From assembly GCA_025358925.1 (NCBI GenBank), contig JANYHT010000036.1:21956-85955 (forward strand): DNA of 64,000 bases. Reading direction: 5' to 3'. The translations under genes were made by a program, and so were the position numbers. The first letter of the stretch is position 1. Each line of letters opens with the position of its first letter. Below, one piece after another: positions 1 through 8,998 of this stretch. The notes beneath the pieces were generated by a model that worked only from the letters and a program-made list of their open reading frames with translations, had not been told where the DNA came from and made no database searches. The stretch is from Gemmatimonadaceae bacterium. GTDB taxonomy: Bacteria > Gemmatimonadota > Gemmatimonadetes > Gemmatimonadales > Gemmatimonadaceae.

Positions 1-1
1 T

Positions 2-2401
2 ATTGGTGGCGCACCGCGTGAAGGGATTGTTGCCAAAGACTCGATAGACGACGTGGTCGAAGGCATCGTGCTGATGCGCAAAGGAGAGAATGCGCTGCAG
101 GTGCTTGATCGACTGCGCGTCAAAGTCGCCGATATCAATCGCACGCTGCTCGCGCCCGATGTTCGGATCGTGCCGTATTACGATCGCGCCGCGCTGGTGA
201 AGCACACTGTCCGCACCGTCGAAGAAAACTTGGCGATTGGTGCGGCGCTTGTGCTGCTCATTCTTATCGTATTCCTGGGCGATTGGCGAAGTGCGTTAAT
301 CGTCGGAGTCATTATTCCGATATCGCTGCTCTTTGCGTTCATCCTCATGGCGTGGCGCGGCGTCTCGGCAAATCTTATTTCGCTTGGCGCGGTGGACTTT
401 GGCATCATCGTGGACGCTGCGGTGGTGATGGTGGAATCGTTTCTTGTGCGACTCGCACTCGCCCCGCCAGCGACGGCCGAGCAGCTGCGGCGCACCCATG
501 AACACGAGATCGAGGCACCGATTGGTGCGGTAACGCCGAGTATGGTGGTGACCGACGGTGTGGATTTTGCGCGTCGGGCGTCCGTGGAAGCGCGACACCG
601 CTTGGCGGTCATTGCAGAATCGATGGGTCGTCCAATTGTTTTTGCGAAAGCGATTGTCATCACAGCCTTCTTACCAATTTTCACATTTCAGCGTGTCGAG
701 AAGCGCATCTTCTCCCCGATGGCGTACACGCTGACGTTTGCGTTACTGGGTTCGCTCTTGCTATCGCTAACTCTTGTGCCGGTGCTGGCGAGTTTCTTTA
801 TAAAGCCAACGCCTGGTGCCGCGGAACCGATGGCGGCGCGCTGGCTGCAGCGTCGCTTTGCGCCGATGCTTGAGTGGGTGCTTCGGCATTCGCGCGCAAC
901 GTTGTGGGGAGCGGCAGTCGCGCTGCTGCTCACCTTAGGTATCGCCACGCAACTCGGCACTGAGTTTCTGCCCGCGCTGGATGAGGGCAACATCTGGCTC
1001 ACTGTGACGATGCCCGTTGGTATCGCATTGGATCAGGCGAAGCAGGTTGAGCGAAAAGTGCGAGGCGTGTTACAACAGTACCCACAAGTTGCGCGCGTCG
1101 TCACGCATCTTGGTCGGCCTGACGATGGGACTGACCCAAAAGGCGCGAACAATCTGGAAGTATACGCGGACTTGATTCCCCGCGAACTTTGGGGAGTGGT
1201 GCAGGACAAAGAAGAAATCATTCAAAAAATGCGCAAACAGTTAGAGGCCATTCCAGGCATTGACCTCAACTTCTCGCAGTACATCAAGGATAACGTCGAG
1301 GAGGCGCTCTCTGGTGTGAAGGGTGAATTGGTGGTAAAGATTTTTGGTCCCGACCTTGCGGTGCTGCAACAAAAGGCCGTTGAGGTGCAGCAAGTGCTCA
1401 ATGGTGTGCGCGGTGTTGCTGATCTGGGCGTGGATCAGCAGTTTGGCCAACCACAAGTCCGGGTAGAGTTTGATCGGGCTGCGCTCGCGCGCAACGGGAT
1501 CGCAATGAGTGATGCCGCTGATGCGTTAGAGACCGCGGTGGGCGGACGGGCGGTTACCCAGATGTTGGAGCAGGACCGCGTGTTTGATGTGCGCGTTCGA
1601 TACGTCGGTGCGTCACGCGATAACATTCGCGCGCTGTCGCAGCTGCCCGTGTACGGTGCGGACGGACATGTCGTTCCGCTTTCGGCGCTCGGACTAATTA
1701 TCACGGCCGAAGGTGCATCGCGTATTTCGCGCGAAGCAAATGAACGGCGGATTGCCGTGAAATGTTCTGTCCGCGGACGTGATGAGGGTGGTTTTGTGAC
1801 CGAGGCACAAGCAGCAGTGGCACGTCATGTCACGTTGCTGCCGGGCTATCATCTCGTGTGGGGCGGGCAGTTTGAAAATCAGCGACGGGCGACGCAACGA
1901 CTCGCGGTGATTGTTCCGACCAGTATCGCGCTGATTTTTCTCCTGCTCTTCAGCGCCTTTGGTTCAGTGAAATATGCCGTGCTTGTGTTGGCGAATTTAC
2001 CGTTCGCGCTGATCGGCGGTGTGCTGACGCTGTGGATGCGGCACATCAACTTGAGTGTGTCCGCGGCTGTTGGATTTATCGCCCTGTTTGGCATTTCTGT
2101 GCAAAATGGCGTGCTGTTAGTTGAAGAGTTCAATCATCGGCGCGCTAACGGACACAACCTGCGTGATGCCGTTCGACTCGGCACGATGGATCGCTTGCGA
2201 CCGATCACCATGACCGCGTTAATGGCTGCACTCGGCCTGTTGCCTGCGGCACTTTCTACCAGCATTGGTGCCGAAACGACGCGACCGTTTGCCAGCGTGA
2301 TCGTGGGCGGACTGGTGAGCGCCACGTTACTCACGCTGCTGTTGCTTCCGTTGCTTTACATCATGTTTCACGAGGATCCGCATGTTGAAATTCCGCGCTA
2401 G
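2..2401 (+). CDS. CzcA/CusA-type heavy-metal efflux RND pump, 5' partial
   Basis: Inner-membrane subunit of a proton-driven metal-cation exporter. The reading frame is open from the first bases of the window, so the start and about 250 N-terminal residues lie outside; about 799 of the usual ~1,040 residues are here. The fourth transmembrane helix carries VDFGIIVDAAVVMVE (bases 392-436) with the two Asp and one Glu typical of the heavy-metal subgroup. A second bundle of hydrophobic helices fills the C-terminus. The gene is followed by a lipoprotein and a TolC-like gene, as expected for an efflux locus; the adaptor (CzcB) is presumably upstream. The family is clear; the metal cannot be read from sequence. 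Confidence 0.93.
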   Translation: MGGAPREGIVAKDSIDDVVEGIVLMRKGENALQVLDRLRVKVADINRTLLAPDVRIVPYYDRAALVKHTVRTVEENLAIGAALVLLILIVFLGDWRSALIVGVIIPISLLFAFILMAWRGVSANLISLGAVDFGIIVDAAVVMVESFLVRLALAPPATAEQLRRTHEHEIEAPIGAVTPSMVVTDGVDFARRASVEARHRLAVIAESMGRPIVFAKAIVITAFLPIFTFQRVEKRIFSPMAYTLTFALLGSLLLSLTLVPVLASFFIKPTPGAAEPMAARWLQRRFAPMLEWVLRHSRATLWGAAVALLLTLGIATQLGTEFLPALDEGNIWLTVTMPVGIALDQAKQVERKVRGVLQQYPQVARVVTHLGRPDDGTDPKGANNLEVYADLIPRELWGVVQDKEEIIQKMRKQLEAIPGIDLNFSQYIKDNVEEALSGVKGELVVKIFGPDLAVLQQKAVEVQQVLNGVRGVADLGVDQQFGQPQVRVEFDRAALARNGIAMSDAADALETAVGGRAVTQMLEQDRVFDVRVRYVGASRDNIRALSQLPVYGADGHVVPLSALGLIITAEGASRISREANERRIAVKCSVRGRDEGGFVTEAQAAVARHVTLLPGYHLVWGGQFENQRRATQRLAVIVPTSIALIFLLLFSAFGSVKYAVLVLANLPFALIGGVLTLWMRHINLSVSAAVGFIALFGISVQNGVLLVEEFNHRRANGHNLRDAVRLGTMDRLRPITMTALMAALGLLPAALSTSIGAETTRPFASVIVGGLVSATLLTLLLLPLLYIMFHEDPHVEIPR

Positions 2402-2840
2402 CGCTGAGAGAAGGGTGAGATGGGTCGCCGTGTTGTTTTTGCTCACGGCGTGCACGCCCGCAATGCGCGAGTACGGTCAACGTCCGCAGCCGCTTGCGCG
2501 TGATTGGCTAGACACAAAAAAAACGTTGCCGATGGATACATCCGTTTGGCGTCTTTCGACCAACGGCACAGATCTCACAGTGCACGTGTTGGTTCGGTCA
2601 AACGGTGTGGGCGGAAAACCACAGGAAGTGCTTTCGCGCCGTGGCATCTGGTATGTGCGCGGTAGGCTTGCGGATACGCAGCGAGTCATCTGCTTTAATC
2701 GTCGGCCCGGGCGCGCGGCGTCCTCGTGCATCCCGTTTGTCCTGGACACGATGCGTGATGGACGACTGCGGTTGGTGCTGCGTGAGTATGTTGGCACGCA
2801 CGAGACGGCACCACGCACGCTGATCGAGCGACGACCGTGA
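2382..2840 (+). CDS. Small lipoprotein of the RND efflux operon
   Basis: Encodes 152 residues. A basic N-terminus and short hydrophobic stretch end in LLTAC, a lipobox with the acylated Cys at about residue 24, so an envelope lipoprotein is likely. The remainder is a compact soluble domain without a family I recognise. The start overlaps the end of the pump gene by 20 bases and its stop overlaps the GTG of the outer-membrane factor (GTGA), so it sits inside the efflux operon. A second in-frame ATG near 2420 is possible. An accessory or metal-binding role is inferred from position only. Confidence 0.72.
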   Translation: MLKFRASAERRVRWVAVLFLLTACTPAMREYGQRPQPLARDWLDTKKTLPMDTSVWRLSTNGTDLTVHVLVRSNGVGGKPQEVLSRRGIWYVRGRLADTQRVICFNRRPGRAASSCIPFVLDTMRDGRLRLVLREYVGTHETAPRTLIERRP

Positions 2841-4075
2841 GGCGCGTGCAGATCGTGTGGCTGCTTTCGCTCTTCGCAATATCGACGGGTCAGGCGCAGT
2901 CGGTTGTTGATGGACCAACGGCTGTAGGACTCACTCTGTCGCAAGCGGTAGCCCTCGCGTTACGGCACAATCTCGACGTCCGTACAGCGCGAAGCACGAT
3001 CGATTCCGCCAGCGCGGAAGGGCGCATCGCGCGCGCAATTCCCAATCCGCTGTATATCGGCAGCCCAAACTCGCCATATCAATACGGCGCGAGCATACCG
3101 CTCGATGTGGGGCCGCAACGTCTCTACCGGGTTCGCGTTTCCACCTTCGGTATCGCGGCCGCCAATTTGGATGCGCGCGATGTGCAGCGGCAGGTCACGC
3201 TGTCAGTGCAGCGCGCGTTTTATGACGTGTTGCTGAGCGACGCACAACGTGCGCTTGTCATCTCGCGACGCACGCTGCTGGCGCAACTGCATCTTGCGGA
3301 TTCTGCACGAGTTCGCGCGGGCGATATTCCGGAACGCAATTTGACTCGCAGCGCTATAGAACTTGCGCGCGCAGATGCGGATCTTGTACACGCGACGCTT
3401 GACGCGGAGAATACACGTTTATCCTTGCAGGCACTGCTCGGTGCAACGGTGCCGGACGCTGCGCTCGTGCTCGATGGCACGCTGTCCACACCGAATGTAC
3501 AGCTCCCGGGATTGGACACTTTATTGGCGCGCGCGACACGCGACCGCCCTGACCTTGCGGCGGCACAGCGTCGTATCGAGCAAGGACGTGCGCGCCGCCA
3601 TCTCGCGGCGGCGTCGCTCATTCCAATTCCGGAGTTGACATATGTTCGACAGTTCAGCGCGCCGTTCGAATCGGGGCGTTATTACTCGTTGGGCCTGCAA
3701 TTAGAAGTGCCGATTTTCAACATGTATCGTGGGCAGCGGGAACGAGCGGACGCCGCGAACGCCATCGCTGGATACGCGAACGAGCGTATCGTCGCGCAAG
3801 CCCAGCGCGATGTGACCAGCACCCGTCAGAATGCTGTAGCGCAGCAATCCATTGTCGAACAATTGACCGGTGCACTCAGCGATGCGGTGGATCGCAACGT
3901 CACAGCGGCAGAGTACGCCTACGCGCATGGCGCGACGTCACTTCTCGACGTGCTCGATGCCGTTCGCGCGCAGCAAGAATTACGGAGCGCGTATTTGCTT
4001 GCGGTTCATGACTATTGGGTGGCGTTATTCATGCTGGATGCTGCGGTCGCGATGCCAACCTCGCGCACACCGTGA
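2837..4075 (+). CDS. TolC/CzcC-family outer-membrane efflux factor
   Basis: 412 residues with a cleavable signal peptide (about residues 1-20, ending in GQAQS) and two repeats of the outer-membrane-efflux-protein domain. The repeats are long amphipathic helices with heptad character, including the motif LTLSQAVALALRHN near the N-terminus that opens the family. It is expected to trimerise as the outer-membrane channel and periplasmic tunnel for the upstream RND pump. GTG start in a GTGA overlap with the lipoprotein. The order pump, lipoprotein, channel differs from the common CzcC-B-A order. Confidence 0.88.
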   Translation: MRRVQIVWLLSLFAISTGQAQSVVDGPTAVGLTLSQAVALALRHNLDVRTARSTIDSASAEGRIARAIPNPLYIGSPNSPYQYGASIPLDVGPQRLYRVRVSTFGIAAANLDARDVQRQVTLSVQRAFYDVLLSDAQRALVISRRTLLAQLHLADSARVRAGDIPERNLTRSAIELARADADLVHATLDAENTRLSLQALLGATVPDAALVLDGTLSTPNVQLPGLDTLLARATRDRPDLAAAQRRIEQGRARRHLAAASLIPIPELTYVRQFSAPFESGRYYSLGLQLEVPIFNMYRGQRERADAANAIAGYANERIVAQAQRDVTSTRQNAVAQQSIVEQLTGALSDAVDRNVTAAEYAYAHGATSLLDVLDAVRAQQELRSAYLLAVHDYWVALFMLDAAVAMPTSRTP

Positions 4076-4166
4076 TCGCAGTGGTGGAGCAGCGAAATTT
4101 CGTCTATACTCGAATTGGCGGACAACACACCAGCCGCGGAGGGGCTGTCCTGCCGTGAGGAATACG

Positions 4167-4775
4167 ATGACGACACGTGGATTTGTCGGCAAGCGACCAA
4201 GTACAGACGACGCGACGCGACTGCCACCAGGTCAATACCAGACGCATGATTTTCCGGTGTTGTCGAAGGGTGCCACGCCGATTGTCGACCTCGCCACCTG
4301 GACGTTTACCGTCAACAACGGTGTTCGCCCTATCAAACAGCGGTCGTGGGCAGAATTTGACATGTTGCCGAAAACGACGTGGCGCGGCGATATCCACTGC
4401 GTCACGAAGTGGTCGAAGTTTGACACGATGTGGGAAGGCGTGAGTATCGACGACGTGCTGCGGTCAGCGGGCATTGCGGCACCAACGGCGTATGTGCTGG
4501 CGAAGAGTTACGACGAGTACGACACCAACATCCCGATGGCTGATCTCGTAGGCGGCCAGGCAATGATTGCGACACGGTTCAACGGGGCGCCGCTAGCGGC
4601 CGAACACGGTGGTCCAGCGCGACTTTTTGTGCCGCATTTGTATTTTTGGAAAAGCGCGAAATGGATTCGCGGACTACGCTTCACGACTCGTGACGAAGCG
4701 GGTTTTTGGGAGTTACGCGGCTATCACATGTATGGCGACCCTTGGCGAGAGCAGCGCTACACAAATGATCTGTAG
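4167..4775 (+). CDS. Sulfite-oxidase-like molybdopterin oxidoreductase
   Basis: 202 residues covering a single oxidoreductase molybdopterin-binding domain (sulfite oxidase superfamily, YuiH-like). The Mo-ligating cysteine is in GDIHCVTKWSKFD (about residue 76), followed by the conserved WEGVSIDDVL segment. No signal peptide is visible, so it is probably cytoplasmic, unlike MsrP. ATG 4167 is chosen because it follows a GAGG-like ribosome site and removes a long unsupported N-terminal extension. The next gene starts 2 bases after the stop and encodes a flavin reductase, the usual partner of this subgroup. A TATACT box at 4105-4110 could be the -10 element. The substrate is unknown. Confidence 0.85.
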   Translation: MTTRGFVGKRPSTDDATRLPPGQYQTHDFPVLSKGATPIVDLATWTFTVNNGVRPIKQRSWAEFDMLPKTTWRGDIHCVTKWSKFDTMWEGVSIDDVLRSAGIAAPTAYVLAKSYDEYDTNIPMADLVGGQAMIATRFNGAPLAAEHGGPARLFVPHLYFWKSAKWIRGLRFTTRDEAGFWELRGYHMYGDPWREQRYTNDL

Positions 4776-4777
4776 CA

Positions 4778-5536
4778 ATGGCTGAGTCGCTGCATTGGCG
4801 TAGCGGCGTGATCGAACGCATCGCGCGCACGACGCCCAGCGTGACGAATCTCTGGGTACGCGCCGCGGTGGCCCCGCACATCGCCGGACAACACATGGAC
4901 GTGCGGCTCACGGCGCCCGATGGCTATCAAGCGCAGCGGAGCTATTCGACTGCATCGGCACCGGGTGCACCGCTGATCGAGCTTGCGGTGGAAGCCCTAG
5001 AGGACGGCGAGGTGTCGTCGTATTTGTGCGAGATAGCGCAGGTTGGTGACACGGTCGAATTGCGTGGGCCCATTGGTGGCCATTTTATTTGGCCGCCTGA
5101 CGAGTCGGGCCATGCGTCGGGTGCCGTGCTCTTGGTGGGGGGCGGCTCTGGCGTTGTGCCGCTGGTGTCGATCGTTCGAAGCCGGGCCGCGCGTAACGGG
5201 GCAGTGCGGGCCGCATCGCCAATGCTGCTCCTCTATTCGGCCCGCTCGTGGGAAGAGCTAATTTATCGCGATGAACTCATCGCGTTTGAAGCGAATGATC
5301 CGACGTTCATGCTGCGTTTTATGACGACGCGTGGTGAAAAGCATCGCGACGTGGATTTTGATCAGCGCCTTAACGAGATGTTGCTGCGCACGGCGCTAGC
5401 GCATTGGGGACAGACGGCGCAACTCGTTTACGTGTGCGGATCAAACGCATTCGTCGAAACCATCACGTCGACACTCGTACATCAGTCGATCCCCGCCGAA
5501 CGAATTCGCGCGGAACGCTACGGCGGCACGAGCTAG
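4778..5536 (+). CDS. FNR-type FAD/NAD(P) oxidoreductase
   Basis: 252 residues with ferredoxin-NADP reductase folds: an FAD-binding barrel with RSYSTAS (about residues 50-56), a nucleotide-binding motif GGGSGVVPL (about 122-130), a CGSNAFVE motif near residue 220 and the C-terminal ERYGGT. No 2Fe-2S ferredoxin domain follows, which separates it from PaaE. Its tight spacing to the molybdoenzyme suggests it donates or accepts electrons for that protein. Its stop overlaps the stop of the convergent hydratase gene (CTAG, 5533-5536). Confidence 0.83.
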   Translation: MAESLHWRSGVIERIARTTPSVTNLWVRAAVAPHIAGQHMDVRLTAPDGYQAQRSYSTASAPGAPLIELAVEALEDGEVSSYLCEIAQVGDTVELRGPIGGHFIWPPDESGHASGAVLLVGGGSGVVPLVSIVRSRAARNGAVRAASPMLLLYSARSWEELIYRDELIAFEANDPTFMLRFMTTRGEKHRDVDFDQRLNEMLLRTALAHWGQTAQLVYVCGSNAFVETITSTLVHQSIPAERIRAERYGGTS

Positions 5537-6324
5537 CGCGCGCGAAAACCAGCGATGGCGTTTCGTGTGAATTCTGACAACACCATCGTGCCGCTCATCC
5601 GTGCACGGTCGGCGAGCAGTTCGTCCCAATGTTCGGTGCCGGCCCAAAAGACTTGTTTGAGTTGCGCCATCGCTTCTGGATTGGAGGCGGCGAGTGTAGT
5701 CGCCAAGGCATCAACTGCGTGGTCCATCGCGGTCGCATCATCGAAGAGCCGCGCATACAGCCCGTGTCGTTCGCCCCAAGCGGCGTCGCGCCAATCGGCG
5801 TCAACGGCCATCGCGCTAAATGCCGCGAGCCCAATTTTTCGTTCAATGACTGGCCCGACAACAAACGGACCAATACCGATCGCCAACTCGCTCAATTTTG
5901 CTGATGCCGTATGCAACGCCATACTGAAATCCGACGCGGCGATAAGTCCCACAGCGCCGCCAGCGGCCTTGCCATGCACTCGCGTGATCACAAATTTTGG
6001 CGCGCGAATCATCGCCAGGATAACGCCCGAAAATCCACTGAAAAACTCTTGCCCCTGCGCGATGTTGGCGATCGACGTCAACTCGTCGAACGATGCTCCG
6101 GCACAGAACGGTCCAGACCCACCGCTTTGGAGCACAATGACACGGACATCGGGGTGCGCGCCCATGGCGGTTACATCGGCCGCGAGTTGGCGAAGCAGCG
6201 ACCCCGGAAGCGAGTTGCCTTTCGGATGTTGGAACGTGATGCGCGCGATCCCATCGCTGATGTGCACATCCACGTAACCGTCGATGACGGGCACAGAAGC
6301 GGAGTCGGTGGCATTGATCGTCAT
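5533..6324 (-). CDS. Enoyl-CoA hydratase/isomerase family protein
   Basis: 263 residues of the crotonase superfamily. The oxyanion-hole region reads FCAGASFDE (about residues 72-80), and the second glycine-rich segment is GKAAGGAVGLIAASD (about 117-131). The C-terminal helices look complete. It is divergent from paaA with a 76-base gap, so it may supply the PaaF-type 2,3-dehydroadipyl-CoA hydratase step missing from the paa genes here. That role is inferred from position; the sequence is not a close match to classical PaaF and it could serve another acyl-CoA route. Confidence 0.82.
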   Translation of the reverse strand: MTINATDSASVPVIDGYVDVHISDGIARITFQHPKGNSLPGSLLRQLAADVTAMGAHPDVRVIVLQSGGSGPFCAGASFDELTSIANIAQGQEFFSGFSGVILAMIRAPKFVITRVHGKAAGGAVGLIAASDFSMALHTASAKLSELAIGIGPFVVGPVIERKIGLAAFSAMAVDADWRDAAWGERHGLYARLFDDATAMDHAVDALATTLAASNPEAMAQLKQVFWAGTEHWDELLADRARMSGTMVLSEFTRNAIAGFRAR

Positions 6325-6400
6325 GCCGACAAGCTAGTCGCGCGTTTCAATTGTCGAACCCCGTTGGCCGCAGCTGTTGGCCGTTGGTAGATTTCTTCTC

Positions 6401-7369
6401 ATGGAACAGACTACGCCCATGCACACAGACGATCCGTCCCTCGTTGCCGCGTTCGAAGCACGAATTGCCGCTGGCGAAAGCATCGAGCCAAAAGACTGGA
6501 TGCCGGAGCGCTATCGCAAACAACTCACACGGATGATGTCGCAGCACGCGCACTCCGAAATTGTGGGCATGCTCCCGGAAGGCAACTGGATTACTCGCGC
6601 GCCCAGTTTACGCCGCAAGATGTCGCTGATCGCGAAGGTGCAGGATGAGGCGGGGCATGGCTTGTACATCTACTGCGGAACAGAAACGCTTGGCGTGGAT
6701 CGTCACGAGCTCGTGCAGCAACTGTTGGACGGTCGCGCGAAATATTCGAGCATCTTTAACTATCCGACGTTGTCCTGGGCGGACATGGGCGTGATTGGAT
6801 GGTTGGTGGACGGCGCGGCGATTGTGAATCAGACGGTACTCGCGAAAGCGTCGTACGGACCATATGCGCGCGCCATGATTCGCATTTGCAAAGAAGAGAA
6901 CTTTCATAAGCGGCAAGGCCTCGAGATTTGCGCGACGCTCGCGTCGGGCACACCAGCGCAAAAGGCGATGGTGCAAGACGCGGTGAATCGGTTCTGGTGG
7001 CCGGCGCTCATGATGTTTGGGCCGAGCGATACGGATTCGCCAAACTCGGCGGAGTTGTTGAAGTGGCGCGTGAAGCGAAAGACCAACGATGAACTGCGTC
7101 AACGTTTCATCAATCTCACGGTGCCGCAGGCGCAAGCGATGGGTCTCACGTTGCCCGATCCCGACTTGATATTCAACGAGACGACCAAAGATTGGGAGTT
7201 TGGAGAGATCGACTGGAGCGAGTTTTTCGAAGTCATCAAAGGCAACGGACCATGCAATCACGAGCGGTTGGCAGCACGACGTGATGCGCATGCGAACGGC
7301 GCGTGGGTGCGTGATGCGGCAGTCGCATACGCGGCGAAACACGACGCGCGCGCCACTGCGGCCGCGTGA
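6401..7369 (+). CDS. paaA: PaaA, catalytic subunit of phenylacetyl-CoA 1,2-epoxidase
   Basis: 322 residues of the di-iron monooxygenase large subunit that epoxidises the ring of phenylacetyl-CoA with O2. Diagnostic segments are [47 protein letters not shown] and [14 protein letters not shown]; the last two carry the iron-ligating Glu and His residues. ATG 6401 is preferred over an upstream TTG at 6377 because homology begins shortly after it; ATG 6419 is also possible. It overlaps paaB by one base. First gene of a four-gene run paaABCD. Confidence 0.96.
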   Translation: MEQTTPMHTDDPSLVAAFEARIAAGESIEPKDWMPERYRKQLTRMMSQHAHSEIVGMLPEGNWITRAPSLRRKMSLIAKVQDEAGHGLYIYCGTETLGVDRHELVQQLLDGRAKYSSIFNYPTLSWADMGVIGWLVDGAAIVNQTVLAKASYGPYARAMIRICKEENFHKRQGLEICATLASGTPAQKAMVQDAVNRFWWPALMMFGPSDTDSPNSAELLKWRVKRKTNDELRQRFINLTVPQAQAMGLTLPDPDLIFNETTKDWEFGEIDWSEFFEVIKGNGPCNHERLAARRDAHANGAWVRDAAVAYAAKHDARATAAA

Positions 7370-7677
7370 TGACGACCAGCACCGACGCGGTCATCGATAC
7401 GCAGTGGCCGTTATGGGAAGTGTTTACGCAAGCCGAGCAGGCCGCGCCGCATGAACATGCGGGCAGCGTGCACGCGGTGAATGCAGAGATGGCGTTGCAG
7501 AACGCGCGTGATGTGTACGCGCGGCGCGGTGAAGCGATCAGCTTGTGGGTGGTGCCGAGTGATGCGATCACGGCCTCGACGCCAGGCGATGCGGGTCCAT
7601 TTTTTGATCCAGGAAACGACAAGGCTTATCGTCATCCACAGTTTTATAAAGCACCGCGTGGAGTGCGCGTCTTTTGA
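7369..7677 (+). CDS. paaB: PaaB, structural subunit of the phenylacetyl-CoA epoxidase
   Basis: 102 residues. WPLWEVFTQ at the start and HVHAVNAEMAL-like and NARDVYARRGE segments match the PaaB family, a small subunit that bridges PaaAC heterodimers. It begins with ATG in a TGATG overlap with paaA (a GTG three bases earlier is also in frame) and its stop overlaps the TTG of paaC. The C-terminus HPQFYKAPRGVRVF contains the conserved FYxxPxGV motif. Size is normal for the family. Confidence 0.94.
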   Translation: MTTSTDAVIDTQWPLWEVFTQAEQAAPHEHAGSVHAVNAEMALQNARDVYARRGEAISLWVVPSDAITASTPGDAGPFFDPGNDKAYRHPQFYKAPRGVRVF

Positions 7678-8465
7678 GCGGCACTGGCGTAGCCGGTGTG
7701 CGTGTTGAGCCTGTTGCCAATCCGCTCGTGGAATATCTCTTGCGACTTGGCGATGATCGGTTGGTGTTGGGTCACCGACTGTCGGAGTGGTGCGGCCACG
7801 GACCAATTCTGGAAGAAGACATTGCCATTTCGAACATCGCGCTGGATTTGGTGGGTCACGCGAGCGCGCTGCTTGCACTCGCTGGCGAGTTAGAAGGCGA
7901 TGGTCGCACCGAAGACACGCTCGCCTATTTTCGCGAAGCGGTGGCGTATCGCAACACCTTGATCGTTGAATTACCGAAAGGCGATTTCGCATTCACGATT
8001 GTACGTCAATTTTTGTTTGACGCGTACAGTGTGCTGTTGCTTGATGCGTTGTCGCGCGCGACCAACGAGCGCGTTGCCGCGATTGCGGCCAAGTGTTTGA
8101 AGGAAGACAAGTATCATTTGCGACACAGCAGCGAATGGGTAGTGCGGTTGGGTGATGGCACCGAAGAAAGCCATGCGCGTGCGCAGCGTGCGCTCGATGA
8201 TCTCTGGCGTTTTACGGCGGAGATGTTTGATCATGATGCCGTGGATGCGGCGGTAGTGGACGACGGCATTGTGGTGGATCACGAGGCGATTGCTTCGCGT
8301 TGGCGCGCCATGGTCACCGATGTGGTGCAGCGTGCCACGTTGTCATTGCCCGTTGATGGCGCAATGCGTCGCGGTGGTCGTCGCGGCCGTCACACCGAGC
8401 ATCTCGGGCACATGTTAGCCGAAATGCAAATCGTTGCGCGTTCGCATCCGGGCGCGACGTGGTGA
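7674..8465 (+). CDS. paaC: PaaC, non-catalytic subunit of the phenylacetyl-CoA epoxidase
   Basis: 263 residues, related to PaaA but degenerate at the metal site. Typical blocks are YLLRLGDDRLVLGHRLSEW near the N-terminus, LKEDKYHLRHSSEWVVRLG in the middle and HTEHLGHMLAEMQ at the C-terminus. It pairs with PaaA in the epoxidase complex. TTG start in a TTGA overlap with paaB; a GTG eight codons later is an alternative. Translationally coupled on both sides. Confidence 0.94.
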   Translation: MSGTGVAGVRVEPVANPLVEYLLRLGDDRLVLGHRLSEWCGHGPILEEDIAISNIALDLVGHASALLALAGELEGDGRTEDTLAYFREAVAYRNTLIVELPKGDFAFTIVRQFLFDAYSVLLLDALSRATNERVAAIAAKCLKEDKYHLRHSSEWVVRLGDGTEESHARAQRALDDLWRFTAEMFDHDAVDAAVVDDGIVVDHEAIASRWRAMVTDVVQRATLSLPVDGAMRRGGRRGRHTEHLGHMLAEMQIVARSHPGATW

Positions 8466-8974
8466 ACGACGCCGTTGCGTCGGCCATGCCATCGCGCGAC
8501 GAGATCTACACGATTCTCAACAGCGTGATGGACCCGGAAGTGCCGGTGATCAGCGTGGTGGAACTGGGTATCATCCGCGATGTCGTGATCACCGGCGCGG
8601 CAGTGCACGTGACGGTAACACCGACGTACTCTGGCTGCCCCGCCATGCACGAAATTGAAGCGGACATTCGGTCGGCGCTGTTAGCGCACGGCATGCGCGA
8701 TGTCACCATCGCGACGGTCTTTGCACCGGCGTGGACGACCGATTGGATTGGCGCGGAGGCGCGCGAGAAGATGCGCGCCTATGGTATCGCGCCGCCGGGT
8801 CGAGCGGAGCCGCAGGGACTGATCACGTTGTCGCGCCGTCGACCATCAGCGCAGTGCCCGTTTTGTGGATCGGCGGATACGCGATTGCAAAGTGAGTTTG
8901 GCTCGACCGCGTGCAAAGCCATTCACGTGTGCAACAGTTGTCGTCAACCGTTCGATGAGTTCAAAGCGTTTTAA
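8462..8974 (+). CDS. paaD: PaaD, maturation factor of the phenylacetyl-CoA epoxidase
   Basis: 170 residues: an N-terminal MIP18/DUF59 domain with MDPEVPVISVVELGI and a TYSGCPAM loop, then a C-terminal zinc-ribbon-like pair CPFC...CNSC (about residues 135-163). PaaD proteins resemble Fe-S carrier/assembly factors and are needed for an active epoxidase system. GTG start in a GTGA overlap with paaC; the GTG at 8459 is also in frame. The reductase gene paaE, which normally comes next, is absent; a secreted peptidase gene follows instead. Confidence 0.93.
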   Translation: MNDAVASAMPSRDEIYTILNSVMDPEVPVISVVELGIIRDVVITGAAVHVTVTPTYSGCPAMHEIEADIRSALLAHGMRDVTIATVFAPAWTTDWIGAEAREKMRAYGIAPPGRAEPQGLITLSRRRPSAQCPFCGSADTRLQSEFGSTACKAIHVCNSCRQPFDEFKAF

Positions 8975-8998
8975 TCACGCCCTCACTACGAGTCAGCT

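Noticed and set aside
178..684. Long antisense frames opposite the RND pump and many other genes
   Set aside because: They mirror the codon bias of the real gene on the other strand and lack domains or ribosome sites.
4112..4166. Short inverted repeat before the molybdoenzyme gene considered as a molybdenum-cofactor riboswitch
   Set aside because: Only about 90 bases separate the genes and just one weak stem is visible, too little for that class.
4778..5536. FNR-type protein considered as the missing PaaE
   Set aside because: It lacks the C-terminal 2Fe-2S ferredoxin domain and is coupled to the molybdoenzyme gene.
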